DNA of 64,000 nt from Agrobacterium leguminum (GCF_015704895.1 NZ_JADQWB010000001.1:248001-312000), one strand, 5' to 3'. Positions 1 through 10,464 are shown, counted from the first letter of the stretch. Numbers and translations: made by a program. Notes: generated from the letters alone by a model not told the origin.

Positions 1-552
1 GGTGTTGACCTCAACGATATCAAGCGCCGTATGGACGGCGCCATCAATGCATTCAAGAGCGATATCGCATCGCTTCGCACCGGCCGCGCTTCGGCCAATA
101 TTCTCGATCCGGTCACCATCGAGGCTTATGGCTCGCGCGTACCGCTGAACCAGGTTGCGAATATCACGGTTCCGGAGCCGCGCATGCTCGGCGTCAACAT
201 CTGGGACAAGTCGATGGTCAACGCCGTCGACCGTGCGATCCGCGAATCCAATCTCGGCCTCAACCCCATCGTCGACGGCCAGAACCTGCGTATCCCGCTG
301 CCTGAACTGAACGAAGAGCGCCGCAAATCGCTCGTCAAGGTCGCCCATGATTACGCCGAAAAGTCCAAGGTGGCGATTCGCCATGTGCGCCGCGATGGCA
401 TGGATGGTCTGAAAAAAGCCGAAAAGGACGGTGACATCGGTCAGGACGAAAGCCGTGGACAGTCGGAAAAGGTTCAGAAAATGACCGATGACACGATTTC
501 GGAAATTGACCGCTTGCTTGCCGAGAAGGAAAAGGAAATCATGCAGGTCTGA
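1..552 (+). CDS. frr: Ribosome recycling factor (5' truncated by window)
   Basis: Cytoplasmic factor that splits post-termination ribosomes together with EF-G. The reading frame is open from base 1, and the residues before the first internal Met ([10 protein letters not shown]) are typical of the RRF N-terminus, so the true start lies just upstream of the window. The core shows the family signature around [15 protein letters not shown] and the C-terminal half of the long three-helix bundle. It ends in a lysine/glutamate-rich helix that stops at 552. frr directly upstream of uppS-cdsA is the standard bacterial order. The family identity is not in doubt; only the start is missing. Confidence 0.97.
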   Translation, partial: GVDLNDIKRRMDGAINAFKSDIASLRTGRASANILDPVTIEAYGSRVPLNQVANITVPEPRMLGVNIWDKSMVNAVDRAIRESNLGLNPIVDGQNLRIPLPELNEERRKSLVKVAHDYAEKSKVAIRHVRRDGMDGLKKAEKDGDIGQDESRGQSEKVQKMTDDTISEIDRLLAEKEKEIMQV

Positions 553-617
553 TATCGTTCGCGATAGACCTGTATTTTATTCGTTTTAATTCCGCGCTGC
601 CCTGTTACTGGATCGAT

Positions 618-1361
618 ATGCCGACGACGACACGTTCCTCCATACCCGAGCACGTCGCCATCATCATGGATGGCAATGGACGCTGGGCAAAGCAGCGCGG
701 TCTTCCGCGCGTGATGGGGCATCGCCGCGGTGTGGAGGCCGTGCGCGAGACCGTGCGCGCGGCCGGCGATTGCGGAATACGCTATCTCACGCTCTTTGCC
801 TTCTCGTCGGAAAACTGGCGCAGACCCGAATCCGAGGTGAGCGATCTGATGGGGCTTTTGAAGGCCTTCATCCGGCGTGACCTTGCGGAACTGCACCGCG
901 AAAATGTTCGCGTGCGGATCATCGGCGACCGGCAGGGGCTGAAGCACGACATACGTTCTCTCCTCGAAGAGGCGGAGCAGATGACGGCGGACAATACCAA
1001 GCTGACGCTGGTGATCGCCTTCAACTACGGAAGCCGCGACGAGATTGCGCGTGCGACAGCGGCGATTGCGCGCGATGTCGCCGAAGGCAGGATTAATGCC
1101 GAATCCATTACGCCGGAGATGATTTCGGCCAGACTCGACACGTCGGGGATGCCCGATCCGGATCTCATCATCCGCACCAGCGGCGAAGAGCGCCTGTCGA
1201 ACTTCCTGCTCTGGCAGGCCGCTTATTCCGAGTTCCTGTTCGTTCCCGAATATTGGCCGGATTTCGACCGCCAGCGATTCTTCTCCGCAATCGAGCAATA
1301 TGCAACGCGTGACCGCCGCTTCGGTGCACTCACCGAGCAGGTTGCCGTGGCAGGCGCCTGA
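618..1361 (+). CDS. uppS: Undecaprenyl diphosphate synthase (cis-prenyltransferase)
   Basis: Condenses isopentenyl diphosphate onto farnesyl diphosphate to make the C55 carrier lipid for peptidoglycan and O-antigen synthesis. The protein has 247 residues, normal for the family. The P-loop-like signature MDGNGRWAK is present with catalytic Asp about residue 18, followed by the SSENWRRP motif and the C-terminal [11 protein letters not shown] and WPDF motifs that bind substrate and Mg. The ATG at 618 leaves the usual short N-terminal extension. Its TGA shares one base with the cdsA ATG (TGATG), so the two genes are translationally coupled. Confidence 0.97.
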   Translation: MPTTTRSSIPEHVAIIMDGNGRWAKQRGLPRVMGHRRGVEAVRETVRAAGDCGIRYLTLFAFSSENWRRPESEVSDLMGLLKAFIRRDLAELHRENVRVRIIGDRQGLKHDIRSLLEEAEQMTADNTKLTLVIAFNYGSRDEIARATAAIARDVAEGRINAESITPEMISARLDTSGMPDPDLIIRTSGEERLSNFLLWQAAYSEFLFVPEYWPDFDRQRFFSAIEQYATRDRRFGALTEQVAVAGA

Positions 1362-2194
1362 TGAGCCGTGAACTCAGACTGCGGATCGTGTCCGCAATCG
1401 TCATGGCGGCGGTCATTCTGGCCGCGACCTGGTATGGCGGCATTCTGTTCCGCATCGTCGCGGGCCTTCTGGCGATCCTCATCTATTATGAATGGTCGAC
1501 GATTACCCGGCTGTCGGAGACCAATTCGACGGGCAATGCCTGGGGCTGGTTCGCGGTCGCCGTCATCGCCGGCAATACGATATTCGGAGAATCCTCGCTC
1601 GATCTGCCGCTCTTATCCGGTTTCACGCTGACGGCGGCGCTGTTTCCAATTTTGCGCGGCAGGAACTGGTGGCTGGTGGGCGGCATTTTTTATGCGGGCC
1701 TGAGCGGCATATCGCTGGCAGCCATTCGTGGTGACGAGCTGACGGGCTTCGTGTCCATCCTGTTTATCTTCGCCGTCGTCTGGTCGACGGATATTCTCGC
1801 CTATTTCGTCGGACGCGCCATTGGCGGGCCGAAGCTTGCGCCTTCGATCTCGCCCGGCAAGACTTGGTCCGGCGCCATCGGCGGGGCGGTGGCGGCCGTG
1901 ATCGGCGGCGGCGCGGTGTCCATGGCCTATCACGGCAGGATCAGCGTGCTGGTGCTGGGGCTCGCCCTTATCCTCTCGGTGTTCAGCCAGATCGGCGATC
2001 TCTTCGAATCCTTCGTGAAACGGCGTTTCCAGGTCAAGGATTCCAGTCATCTCATTCCGGGCCATGGTGGCTTCATGGACCGTGTCGACGGTCTTGTTTT
2101 CGCCTGCTTTACGGTATTCCTCATTGCTTTCGTGCATGCGGCGGCAACCGGCGACGTGCCCGGATCGGGCGGCGGTCTGTTGCCGGGTTTCTGA
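1361..2194 (+). CDS. cdsA: Phosphatidate cytidylyltransferase
   Basis: Integral membrane enzyme that converts phosphatidic acid plus CTP to CDP-diacylglycerol, the branch point of phospholipid synthesis. The 277 residues contain several hydrophobic helices. Near the C-terminus is the CDS signature: SFVKRRFQVKD, then HLIPGHGGFMDRVDG, with the conserved KD and DRxD residues that bind metal and nucleotide. It starts on the last base of uppS and is followed by rseP after 37 bases, within one operon. Confidence 0.96.
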   Translation: MSRELRLRIVSAIVMAAVILAATWYGGILFRIVAGLLAILIYYEWSTITRLSETNSTGNAWGWFAVAVIAGNTIFGESSLDLPLLSGFTLTAALFPILRGRNWWLVGGIFYAGLSGISLAAIRGDELTGFVSILFIFAVVWSTDILAYFVGRAIGGPKLAPSISPGKTWSGAIGGAVAAVIGGGAVSMAYHGRISVLVLGLALILSVFSQIGDLFESFVKRRFQVKDSSHLIPGHGGFMDRVDGLVFACFTVFLIAFVHAAATGDVPGSGGGLLPGF

Positions 2195-2231
2195 GCGGCG
2201 CGAAAGGTCACGACACAAAGGGCAGATTGTC

Positions 2232-3365
2232 ATGAACACAGTAATGGCGGCGACCGGCTTTCTGACCGGCTATATCGTGCCCTTCATCCTGGTGCTGTCG
2301 CTGCTCGTTTTTGTCCATGAAATGGGCCATTATCTGGTCGGTCGCTGGTGCGGCATCCGCTCCACCGCATTCTCCATCGGCTTCGGCCCGGAGCTGATCG
2401 GTTTCACCGACAAACGCGGCACGCGGTGGAAGATTTCCGCGATCCCGCTCGGCGGTTACGTCAAGTTCTTCGGCGATGAGGATGCGGCGAGCAAGCCGGA
2501 TAGTTCCGGCCTGTCGCATATGTCGCTGGAGGAGAGGGCGCAGACGCTTTCCGGTGCAAAGCTGTGGAAAAGAGCGGCCACGGTTGCCGCGGGCCCGATC
2601 GCCAATTTCATTCTCGCCATTCTCATCTTCGCGGTGCTCTTCGGCATCTACGGCCGGATGATCGCCGATCCGGTCGTGGCGGAAGTCCGTGAAAACAGCG
2701 CGGCTGCCGCCGCGGGCGTGCAGCCCGGCGACCGGCTCATCGCGATCGATGGCGAAAAAGTGATGACCTTCGAGGATGTCCGCCGTTACGTCGGCATCCG
2801 GCCGGGCACACCGATCACGGTGACTGTTGAAAGGGCAGGCGAGGAGCTTAAGCTGCCGATGGTCCCGACCCGCACCGAAACCACCGACCAGTTCGGCAAC
2901 AAGCTGGAAATGGGCATTATCGGCATCGTCACCGACCAGACCAGCGGCAATTTCCGCCATATCGAATATTCGCCGTCCGAGGCGCTGGTCGAAGGCGTGC
3001 GCGAAACAGGTCACGTCATCACCGGCACATTCAACTATATCGGCAATCTCGTGACAGGGCGCATGAATGCCGATCAGCTTGGCGGTCCGGTGCGTGTGGC
3101 GCAGGCCTCCGGCCAGATGGCGACGCTCGGCATTTCCGCCGTTATCCAGCTTGCCGCCGTTCTTTCCGTATCCATCGGTCTTTTGAACCTGATGCCTGTG
3201 CCGGTTCTGGACGGCGGGCATCTGGTGTTCTACGCCATCGAGGCCATTCGCGGCAGGCCGCTCGGCGCGGGCGCGCAGGAAGTCGCGTTCCGTATCGGGA
3301 TGATGATGATTTTGGGTCTTATGGTTTTTGCAACATGGAATGATATCAGCAGCTTGATCGGCTGA
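2232..3365 (+). CDS. rseP: RseP-type site-2 intramembrane zinc metalloprotease
   Basis: Membrane-embedded protease that cleaves transmembrane substrates such as anti-sigma factors and leftover signal peptides. I chose the ATG at 2232 (377 residues), which puts the zinc motif HEMGH at residues 29-33 in the first membrane segment. The frame is open further upstream to 2064, but that stretch overlaps cdsA and does not look like a protease N-terminus. A single periplasmic PDZ domain follows (around DPVVAEVRENSAAAAAGVQPG), and the second active-site motif NLMPVPVLDGGHL lies near the C-terminus. Many gammaproteobacterial RseP proteins have two PDZ domains; only one is obvious here. It precedes bamA. 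Confidence 0.95.
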   Translation: MNTVMAATGFLTGYIVPFILVLSLLVFVHEMGHYLVGRWCGIRSTAFSIGFGPELIGFTDKRGTRWKISAIPLGGYVKFFGDEDAASKPDSSGLSHMSLEERAQTLSGAKLWKRAATVAAGPIANFILAILIFAVLFGIYGRMIADPVVAEVRENSAAAAAGVQPGDRLIAIDGEKVMTFEDVRRYVGIRPGTPITVTVERAGEELKLPMVPTRTETTDQFGNKLEMGIIGIVTDQTSGNFRHIEYSPSEALVEGVRETGHVITGTFNYIGNLVTGRMNADQLGGPVRVAQASGQMATLGISAVIQLAAVLSVSIGLLNLMPVPVLDGGHLVFYAIEAIRGRPLGAGAQEVAFRIGMMMILGLMVFATWNDISSLIG

Positions 3366-3564
3366 GGATTGTGTTTTAACGGTTTTGTTAGTTATTTGTT
3401 TACCTTGTTTTTATGCCGAAGTGGCGAATGAGCCACTCTGGAGCACGAAGTAAACAGAATTTAACGTTCGCGCTTGCTTGTAGGGGAAAAGCAGGTAAAA
3501 CGACGCACATGGCCGGAGTCGGGTTCCGCCCGCTGAGGGACAACGTAAAAAGGTAAGAATTGAA

Positions 3565-5889
3565 ATGAAGGCTGGTTCAAGATTTTTGAACGCTGTGTCG
3601 GCGGTTGCTCTGTCTGCCGGTGTTGCTTCGGTTGCGGGCCTTGGCGTGCTTGCCTCTGCTGGCGCTGCAAATGCGGCCGTCATCAGCAGGATCGATGTTC
3701 GCGGGGCCGACAGGTCCGGTGCGGACTCCGTGCGTTCCAACATCACCATTGCGCCGGGTAAGAACTTTTCCAATTCGGACATCGATGAATCGGTGAAGCG
3801 TCTTTACGCCACCGGTTACTTCTCGAATGTTTCCATGCGCGTTTCCGGCAGCACGCTGGTCGTGACCGTCAATGAGAACCAGCTCGTCAACCAGGTGGTC
3901 TTCAACGGTAACCGCAAGATCAAGGACGACAAGCTCGCCGGCGTCGTGCAGACCCAGTCCCTCGGCCCGTTCAATCAGGCCATCGTGACGGCGGATATTG
4001 CCCGCATCAAGGAAGCCTACGCCGCCATCGGCCGTAGCGATGTTGAAGTCACCACGCAGACCGTTTCCGTCGGTCAGGGCCGTGTGAACATTGCTTTCGT
4101 CATCAATGAAGGCGAGCGCACGAAGATCGGCCGTATCGATTTCGTCGGCAACAATGCCTATAGCGATGGCCGTCTGGCCGCCGTCATAAATACCAAGAAG
4201 TCCAACATGCTGTCGTTCCTGACGCGTAAGGACGTCTATAACGAGGACAAGCTGCGCGCCGACGAAGAGGCGCTGCGCCAGTTCTACTACAACCGCGGTT
4301 ATGCCGACTTCCGTGTCGTGTCCTCCGAGGCTGTGCTGGACGAGTCCAAGAACGAATACACCATCTCCATCACGGTCGATGAAGGTCAGCGTTACAACTT
4401 CGGTAACGTTGCGGTCGAATCGACCGTTCCGGGCGTCGACGGTTCGGAGCTGCAGGGCCTCGTGGAAACCCACCAGGGCGGAAGCTACAGCGCCAAGGAA
4501 GTTCAGCAGAGCATGGAAGCGATTTCCAAGCGCGTGGCCGGCGAAGGTTATCCCTTCGCCCGCGTAACGCCGCGCGGCGACCGCGACATGGCTGGTAACA
4601 CCATCGGTGTAACCTATATCGTCGACCAGGGCGAGCGCGCCTATGTCGAGCGTATCGAAATCCGCGGAAACACCCGTACGCGTGACTATGTCATTCGTCG
4701 CGAGTTCGATATTTCCGAAGGCGATGCGTTCAACCAGACGGTCATCACGGCTGCAAAGCGCCGTCTCGAAGCGCTCGGCTATTTCTCGAAGGTCAATATT
4801 TCGACCGCCGGCGGCAGCGCGCCTGACCGCGTCGTCATCGTTGTCGACGTAGAAGATCAGTCGACGGGTTCGTTCGGTATCGGCGCCGGCTATTCGCAGA
4901 ACGACGGTGTGCTGCTCGAAGCCTCCATCGAGGAGAAGAACTTCCTCGGCCGCGGCCAGTACATCCGTCTCGCCGCCGGTGCGGGTGAAGATGATGCGCG
5001 CAGCTATACGCTGTCCTTCACGGAACCCTATTTCCTCGGCTACCGTCTTGCCGCAGGTTTCGACCTGTTCAAGAGCCAGAGCCGCAGCGAAGACTATTAT
5101 GACTACGACGAGCAGGGCTTCTCGCTGCGCGTGACCGCGCCGATCACCGAAGACCTCTCGACGACGTTCAAGTACACCTACAAGCAGATCAATTATGACG
5201 GTGAGGGCGACTGGGAAACCGGTAGCAACCTTGCCGAGCCCTACAAGGACTTGATCCGTGGCGGTGACTGGACGCAGTCCATCATTTCGAACACGCTGAA
5301 CTACAATACGCTCGACGACCGCAACATGCCGCGCGAAGGCTGGCAGGCTGCTCTGACGAACGAATTTGCAGGTCTCGGCGGCGATTCCGAATATTACAAG
5401 ATTTACGCCAAGGCTCGCTTCTTCTACACGCTGTCTGACGAGTACGATGTCATTGGTTCGATCACCGGTCAGGCGGGCCACGTGATGCCGACGGGCGACA
5501 ATCTGCTGGTATTCGATCAGTTCAAGTTCGGCGGCCGTCAGGTTCGCGGCTTCAAGAACGATGGTATCGGTCCGCGCATCGGTTCCGACTCCATCGGCGG
5601 CACGACCTATTTCGCCGCTTCTGCTGAAGTCACGGCTCCGATGCCTGGCGTTCCGGAAGATTTCGGCCTGCGTCTCGCTGGTTTTGTGGATGCCGGCACG
5701 CTGTATGGCAACAAGGTCGCCAACAGTGCAGGTGTGAAGGACGACAACTCCATCCGTGCATCCGCCGGTATCGGCGTGATGTGGGCGTCGCCCTTCGGTC
5801 CGATCCGCGTCGACTACGCCGTGCCGATTGCCAAGGAAGACTACGACGAGGAACAGCGTTTCCGGTTTGGCATGTCCAACACTTTCTGA
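3565..5889 (+). CDS. bamA: Outer membrane protein assembly factor BamA
   Basis: Central subunit of the BAM complex, which folds and inserts beta-barrel proteins into the outer membrane. The 774 residues begin with an N-terminal signal peptide ending near ANA-AV (about residue 37). Repeated POTRA domains occupy roughly residues 39-400. A 16-strand barrel domain fills the rest, with the conserved substrate-exit/L6-type region around FGGRQVRGF. The last residue is Phe (FRFGMSNTF), the expected C-terminal signal of outer membrane barrels. The order rseP-bamA-lpxD is conserved across Proteobacteria. The 199-base gap upstream probably carries its own promoter, but I could not define one. Confidence 0.97.
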   Translation: MKAGSRFLNAVSAVALSAGVASVAGLGVLASAGAANAAVISRIDVRGADRSGADSVRSNITIAPGKNFSNSDIDESVKRLYATGYFSNVSMRVSGSTLVVTVNENQLVNQVVFNGNRKIKDDKLAGVVQTQSLGPFNQAIVTADIARIKEAYAAIGRSDVEVTTQTVSVGQGRVNIAFVINEGERTKIGRIDFVGNNAYSDGRLAAVINTKKSNMLSFLTRKDVYNEDKLRADEEALRQFYYNRGYADFRVVSSEAVLDESKNEYTISITVDEGQRYNFGNVAVESTVPGVDGSELQGLVETHQGGSYSAKEVQQSMEAISKRVAGEGYPFARVTPRGDRDMAGNTIGVTYIVDQGERAYVERIEIRGNTRTRDYVIRREFDISEGDAFNQTVITAAKRRLEALGYFSKVNISTAGGSAPDRVVIVVDVEDQSTGSFGIGAGYSQNDGVLLEASIEEKNFLGRGQYIRLAAGAGEDDARSYTLSFTEPYFLGYRLAAGFDLFKSQSRSEDYYDYDEQGFSLRVTAPITEDLSTTFKYTYKQINYDGEGDWETGSNLAEPYKDLIRGGDWTQSIISNTLNYNTLDDRNMPREGWQAALTNEFAGLGGDSEYYKIYAKARFFYTLSDEYDVIGSITGQAGHVMPTGDNLLVFDQFKFGGRQVRGFKNDGIGPRIGSDSIGGTTYFAASAEVTAPMPGVPEDFGLRLAGFVDAGTLYGNKVANSAGVKDDNSIRASAGIGVMWASPFGPIRVDYAVPIAKEDYDEEQRFRFGMSNTF

Positions 5890-5938
5890 TATCGGCAGTC
5901 CAGAACTGCAACTTTGAACGTTCTGGAGTTTCCGGCTG

Positions 5939-7006
5939 ATGGAATACAACGCCTTTTTTCCGCCCCACGAGGGACTGCGATTGAAAGATATCGCGGACCG
6001 TTTTGGGGCGGAACTGTCTGATGATGCAGCGGGAGAGCGGATCATTCGGTCCGTTGCGCCGGTCTACCGGGCAAAACCCGATCAGCTCTGCTATATTCTT
6101 TCGCGCAAGAACCGCGATGAGTTGCAGACCTGCGACGCTGGCGCCGTCATTTGTGACGCCGCATTTGTCGACATGCTTCCGTCTCACACCCCTGCGCTGA
6201 TATCGAAAAACCCGCACACGCTTTTTGCGCAGGTTGGTGCCTTGCTGCATCCTTCCGCCATGCGTCCGGGTCCGATTGCGCGAATGGAGGCTGAAATTTC
6301 CCATGCTGCGCATGTCGATCCATCCGCAAAGCTGGAGGCGGGCGTCATCGTCGAGTCGCTCGCCGTGATTGGAGCTGGCGCCCATATCGGCGCTGGTACA
6401 CGCATCGGTCCCGGCGTCATCATCGGGCAGGATGTGCAGATCGGACGCGATTGCACCATTGCCGGCGGCGCAAGCGTTCTTGCGGCCCTCATCGGTAATA
6501 ATGTGATTATCCATAACGGCGCGCGCATCGGTCAGGACGGTTTCGGTTATGCTCCCGGTCCGCGCGGCATGTTGAAGATCGTGCAGATCGGCCGGGTCAT
6601 CATTCAGGACAATGTCGAGATTGGCGCCAACACCACGATCGATCGCGGCACCATGGATGACACGGTCATCGGCGAAGGCACCAAGATCGACAATCAGGTC
6701 CAGATCGGCCACAACGTGCGCATCGGCCGCCATTGCGGCATCGTCAGCAAGGTCGGCATTGCGGGCAGCACCCGTATCGGCGACGGTGTGATGATTGGCG
6801 GCGCGGCCGGCATCAATGGCCATATCAACATTGGCGACGGCGTACAGATCGCGGCGATGAGCGGCGTTGTGGCGGACGTTCCGGCAGGCGCCCGTTATGG
6901 CGGCACGCCCGCGCGTCCGATGAAATATTTCCTGCGCGACATGGCGGAAATTCTGGCGCGCGCTGAAGGGCGTGATAAAAAAACAGGAGAGAAAAACAAT
7001 GACTGA
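5939..7006 (+). CDS. lpxD: UDP-3-O-(3-hydroxyacyl)glucosamine N-acyltransferase
   Basis: Third step of lipid A synthesis: adds the N-linked hydroxyacyl chain to UDP-3-O-acyl-glucosamine. The 355 residues comprise an N-terminal uridine-binding domain (about 1-110), a left-handed beta helix made of imperfect hexapeptide repeats (IG-A-G-x-x type, about 115-320), and a C-terminal helical tail. The conserved QDGFGYAP segment and the catalytic-His region [12 protein letters not shown] are visible. The gene ends inside the fabZ start region (8-base overlap). Confidence 0.96.
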   Translation: MEYNAFFPPHEGLRLKDIADRFGAELSDDAAGERIIRSVAPVYRAKPDQLCYILSRKNRDELQTCDAGAVICDAAFVDMLPSHTPALISKNPHTLFAQVGALLHPSAMRPGPIARMEAEISHAAHVDPSAKLEAGVIVESLAVIGAGAHIGAGTRIGPGVIIGQDVQIGRDCTIAGGASVLAALIGNNVIIHNGARIGQDGFGYAPGPRGMLKIVQIGRVIIQDNVEIGANTTIDRGTMDDTVIGEGTKIDNQVQIGHNVRIGRHCGIVSKVGIAGSTRIGDGVMIGGAAGINGHINIGDGVQIAAMSGVVADVPAGARYGGTPARPMKYFLRDMAEILARAEGRDKKTGEKNND

Positions 7007-7466
7007 AGAAACGAAGACGGCGCTGGGCGCGGCTGACATTCTGGAAGTCATGAAGCTTCTGCCGCATCGTTACCCATTCCTGCTGATCGACAAGATCATC
7101 GAGATCGACGGTAACAACTCGGCGATTGGCATCAAGAACGTGACGGTCAATGAACCGCATTTCACCGGTCACTTCCCGGACCGGCCGATCATGCCGGGCG
7201 TTCTGATCGTCGAGGCCATGGCCCAGACGGCGGGTGCGATCTGCGCTCGCAGCCAGGGTGAGGGCGGTCACCTGGTCTACTTCATGACAATCGACAATGC
7301 GCGGTTTCGCAAACCCGTGATCCCTGGCGATCGTCTGGAAATCCATGTCGTCAAGCAGCGCCAGCGCGGCAATGTCTTTAAATTCCATTGCGAAGCGAAG
7401 GTGGACGGCGCGCTGGTGGCGGAGGCCGATGTCGGCGCCATGATGATCCCCGAGGATCAGCAATGA
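6999..7466 (+). CDS. fabZ: 3-hydroxyacyl-ACP dehydratase
   Basis: Hot-dog fold dehydratase of type II fatty acid synthesis. It competes with LpxA and LpxD for 3-hydroxyacyl-ACP. I set the start at ATG 6999 (155 residues), which has AGGAGA eight bases upstream; the frame is also open from a GTG at 6972. The active-site segment [15 protein letters not shown] carries catalytic His58, and Glu72 follows in VEAMAQTAG. It overlaps lpxD by 8 bases and lpxA by 4 (ATGA), so the four lpx/fab genes are probably translationally coupled. Confidence 0.96.
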   Translation: MTEETKTALGAADILEVMKLLPHRYPFLLIDKIIEIDGNNSAIGIKNVTVNEPHFTGHFPDRPIMPGVLIVEAMAQTAGAICARSQGEGGHLVYFMTIDNARFRKPVIPGDRLEIHVVKQRQRGNVFKFHCEAKVDGALVAEADVGAMMIPEDQQ

Positions 7467-8278
7467 GCACGATTGCCGCCTCGGCCAGAATTCACCCGAG
7501 CGCCGTGATCGAAGACGGCGCGGTGATCGGTGAAAACGTCGTCATCGGTGCGCTGAGCTATGTCGGCGCGAAAGTCACGCTGCATGACGATGTCCAGCTG
7601 CACAATCACGCCGTTGTTTCCGGCCTGACCGTCATCGGCCGTGGTTCGGTTGTCCATCCCATGGCGGTCATCGGCGGGACGCCGCAGGCAATTCGCCACG
7701 ACGGTTCGGAAACGACCCTCGAAATCGGTGAACGCTGCATCATGCGTGAAGGCGTAACGATGAACGCCGGCAGTTCCGATGGCAGCAGCAAGACCGTTAT
7801 CGGTAACGATAATCTCTTCCTCGCCAATTCGCATGTGGCGCATGATTGCCGCCTCGGCAGCCACATCGTGCTGTCCAACAATGTCATGCTGGCGGGCCAT
7901 GTCACCATTGAGGACCGCGCTATTCTCGGCGGTGGCTGCGCCGTGCACCAGTTCACCCGCATCGGCCGCCAGGCCTTTATCGGCGGACTTTCGGCGGTCA
8001 ATTACGATGTCATTCCCTATGGCATGCTGAATGGCAATCCCGGCATCCTCGGCGGCCTGAACGTCGTCGGCATGACCCGTGCCGGCATCGAGCGCGCCGA
8101 TATCCATAAGGTCAGACGCGTCTACAAGGCGATTTTCGAGGCTGAGGGCACGATCCGCGGCAATGCGGCGGCCATCGACCGTAACGACTATCTGGATTGC
8201 CCGCAGGCGCTTGAAGTCATCGATTTCATCGGTGCGGATAGCGACCGCGCGATCTCTTCGCCCAACCGGGGCAAGTGA
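7463..8278 (+). CDS. lpxA: UDP-N-acetylglucosamine acyltransferase
   Basis: First committed step of lipid A synthesis: moves a 3-hydroxyacyl chain from ACP to the 3-OH of UDP-GlcNAc. The 271-residue length is normal for LpxA. An N-terminal left-handed beta helix of hexapeptide repeats is followed by the helical C-terminal domain. Conserved motifs include [11 protein letters not shown] (catalytic His region), [14 protein letters not shown] and NVVGMTRAG. The start at ATG 7463 overlaps the fabZ stop by 4 bases and is preferred over the longer open frame, which runs inside fabZ. Confidence 0.97.
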   Translation: MSTIAASARIHPSAVIEDGAVIGENVVIGALSYVGAKVTLHDDVQLHNHAVVSGLTVIGRGSVVHPMAVIGGTPQAIRHDGSETTLEIGERCIMREGVTMNAGSSDGSSKTVIGNDNLFLANSHVAHDCRLGSHIVLSNNVMLAGHVTIEDRAILGGGCAVHQFTRIGRQAFIGGLSAVNYDVIPYGMLNGNPGILGGLNVVGMTRAGIERADIHKVRRVYKAIFEAEGTIRGNAAAIDRNDYLDCPQALEVIDFIGADSDRAISSPNRGK

Positions 8279-8281
8279 GCC

Positions 8282-9148
8282 GTGACAGGCGGCGGGCGTC
8301 TCGCCATTGTGGCCGGAAGCGGCCAGCTGCCGCTTTATGTGGCGGCCGCCGCCCGTGAGATGGGCGAGAACCCTTTCATCGTGCGGTTGCGCGATGATTC
8401 CCGTTTCGACTGGAGCGGTTTCGACAATGCCGTCATCAGTGTCGGCGATGTCGCCGGGCTTGGCCGTCTGCTGCGCGAAAACCGGGTAGACCGCGTCGTG
8501 CTATCCGGTGGTGTGGCGCGGCGGCCGGAATGGCGCGAAATCCGCCCTACAGTCGGCATACTGCTCAAATTGCCTTCGATTGTCAGGACGCTGCTGTCGA
8601 GCGGCGACGACGCCGTTCTGCAGATGGTCATCAAAATCATCGGTACGCTCGGTGCAAAAGTCATCGGCGCTCACGAGATCGCCCCCGGCCTGCTGGCCGC
8701 TATAGGCCCTTTCGGTGCGCAAAAACCTGCCGAGGATGATCTGCGCGATATACGTAAGGCGGCTGAGGCCGCGCTTGCACTCGGCAAGCTCGATGTGGGG
8801 CAGGGCGCGGTCGCCGTCGGCGGCCGTATCGTCGCGCTGGAAGGCGTTGAGGGCACGGATGCCATGCTGGCGCGCGTTGCGGCATTGCGCGCCGAAGGAC
8901 GGATATCCCCGCGCCGCAGGGGGGTGCTCGTAAAGCTCTGCAAGCCGCAGCAGGATGTGCGCGCCGACCTGCCGACAATCGGTGTGGAAACGGTGGAGAA
9001 TGCGCGAAAAGCCGGGCTGGCGGGTATCGCCGTCGAAGCCGGGCGGGCGCTGGTACTCGATCGCGAGGCGATGTTGAAAGCGGCCGATGAGGCGGGCATA
9101 TTCGTCTGCGGCATCGATACGTCACTTGGCGGAGACATGATCGGATGA
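8282..9148 (+). CDS. lpxI: UDP-2,3-diacylglucosamine pyrophosphatase LpxI
   Basis: Hydrolyses UDP-2,3-diacylglucosamine to lipid X. LpxI replaces the unrelated LpxH of gammaproteobacteria in most alphaproteobacteria. The 288 residues start at a GTG three bases after the lpxA stop. The N-terminus reads GRLAIVAGSGQLP, the usual LpxI beginning, followed by VLSGGVARRPEW and a C-terminal domain ending FVCGIDTSLGGDM. Position between lpxA and lpxB supports the assignment. It overlaps lpxB by 4 bases. Confidence 0.94.
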   Translation: MTGGGRLAIVAGSGQLPLYVAAAAREMGENPFIVRLRDDSRFDWSGFDNAVISVGDVAGLGRLLRENRVDRVVLSGGVARRPEWREIRPTVGILLKLPSIVRTLLSSGDDAVLQMVIKIIGTLGAKVIGAHEIAPGLLAAIGPFGAQKPAEDDLRDIRKAAEAALALGKLDVGQGAVAVGGRIVALEGVEGTDAMLARVAALRAEGRISPRRRGVLVKLCKPQQDVRADLPTIGVETVENARKAGLAGIAVEAGRALVLDREAMLKAADEAGIFVCGIDTSLGGDMIG

Positions 9149-10329
9149 CGGCGGCATTAAAAGTGGCGGTCATAGCCGGGGAAGTATCCGGAGATCTTCT
9201 GGGTGCGGATCTGATCCGCTCGCTTAAGGCCCAATATACGGGGTCTGTCGAGCTGGTCGGGGTCGGCGGCGAGGCGCTGGAAGCGCAGGGACTGGTTTCC
9301 CTGTTCGACTATTCCGAACTCTCCATCATGGGCTTCACGCAGGTTCTGAAAAAACTGCCGAAGCTGATTGCGCGGATCAACCAGACCGCTCAGGCAATCG
9401 CCGCCGCAAAGCCCGATATTCTGCTGATCATCGACAGCCCGGATTTCACCCATCGCGTCGCGAAAAAAGTCCGGCAGCAATTGCCGCATCTGCCGGTCGT
9501 CAATTATGTCTGCCCCAGCGTCTGGGCGTGGAAGGAATATCGCGCCACCGCGATGCTCTCCTATGTCGATCACGTGCTGGCTCTGCTGCCCTTCGAGCCG
9601 GAAGCCATGCGCCGTCTCGGCGGTCCGCCGACAACTTTTGTCGGTCATCGCCTCAGCGTCGACCCCGATGTGCTGGCAGTGCGCCAGAAGCGGGCGGAAC
9701 GTTCTCTGCCGGCAGATGGCGAACCGAAGACCATTCTCCTCCTGCCAGGGTCGCGTTCCACGGAGACGACGCGGCTGATGGAGCCGTTTCAGGCGGCGGC
9801 AAGAGCTTTTGTTGAGCGCAACGGTCCGACGCGGTTTCTGTTGCCCACCGTGCCGCGTCAGGAAAAACGCATCCGCGAACTGGCGGCGTCATGGCCGGAG
9901 GATATCAGGCCCGAAATAGGTATCGATTCCGCTTTCAAATGGAATGCATTTGCTGAAGCCGATGCGGCGATTGCCGCTTCCGGCACGGTCATTCTGGAAC
10001 TCGCGCTAGCGGGCGTACCGACGATCTCGGTCTACAAGACCGATTGGATTTTCACCATGCTGAGCAAGCGGGTGAAGACCTGGACAGGGGCTCTGCCGAA
10101 CCTGATTGCCGATTACGCCGTCGTGCCGGAATATTTCAACGAGGTGGTAAGGGCAGGTTCGATGCTGCGCTGGGCAGAGCGTCTGTCTTCCGGCACCACC
10201 GAGCGGCGGGCGATGCTCGAAGGTTATGCACTCGTGCAGCAGCGTTTGCATACGGATGTGCCTCCGGGCGAAACCGGCGCGCGCATTCTTCTCGATGTCC
10301 TGAAGAGCAAGGCTCGTCCCTCACAATAA
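9145..10329 (+). CDS. lpxB: Lipid-A-disaccharide synthase
   Basis: GT-B (family GT19) glycosyltransferase that joins lipid X and UDP-diacylglucosamine into the disaccharide core of lipid A, at the inner face of the cytoplasmic membrane. The 394 residues begin VAVIAGEVSGDLLGADLI, the family signature, and continue with NYVCPSVWAWKEYR, FVGHRL, LLPGSRSTE and the donor-binding region around AIAASGTVILELAL. It is the last gene of the lipid A run; the 163 bases after it belong to the next transcription unit. Confidence 0.96.
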   Translation: MTAALKVAVIAGEVSGDLLGADLIRSLKAQYTGSVELVGVGGEALEAQGLVSLFDYSELSIMGFTQVLKKLPKLIARINQTAQAIAAAKPDILLIIDSPDFTHRVAKKVRQQLPHLPVVNYVCPSVWAWKEYRATAMLSYVDHVLALLPFEPEAMRRLGGPPTTFVGHRLSVDPDVLAVRQKRAERSLPADGEPKTILLLPGSRSTETTRLMEPFQAAARAFVERNGPTRFLLPTVPRQEKRIRELAASWPEDIRPEIGIDSAFKWNAFAEADAAIAASGTVILELALAGVPTISVYKTDWIFTMLSKRVKTWTGALPNLIADYAVVPEYFNEVVRAGSMLRWAERLSSGTTERRAMLEGYALVQQRLHTDVPPGETGARILLDVLKSKARPSQ

Positions 10330-10464
10330 TCATATAGGCTCTCGCTCCCACGGGCTGCCGTCCTGCTGCCGATGCAGGCAGGCGAGGGCGCGATTTTACT
10401 GCATTTGATCGTTATGGCGGCAAACGGCTGACCATCGGATGGCTCCCGGCCCATAAACTTCCGT

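Noticed and set aside
553-566. TATCG-TTCG-CGATA hairpin after frr
   Set aside because: Only five base pairs with three A-T pairs and no adjoining T-tract, so a terminator call is not supported.
2064-2231. N-terminal extension of rseP inside cdsA
   Set aside because: The added 56 residues are the cdsA 3' end read in another frame; the ATG at 2232 places HExxH correctly.
3420-3437. AGTGGC-N6-GCCACT inverted repeat in the rseP-bamA gap
   Set aside because: Short stem without T-tract or known protein motif; it could be chance.
3577-6045. Very long open frame antisense to bamA (822 codons)
   Set aside because: It mirrors bamA codon structure on the other strand, has no recognisable domain and overlaps an unmistakable gene completely. 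GC-rich genomes produce such shadows.
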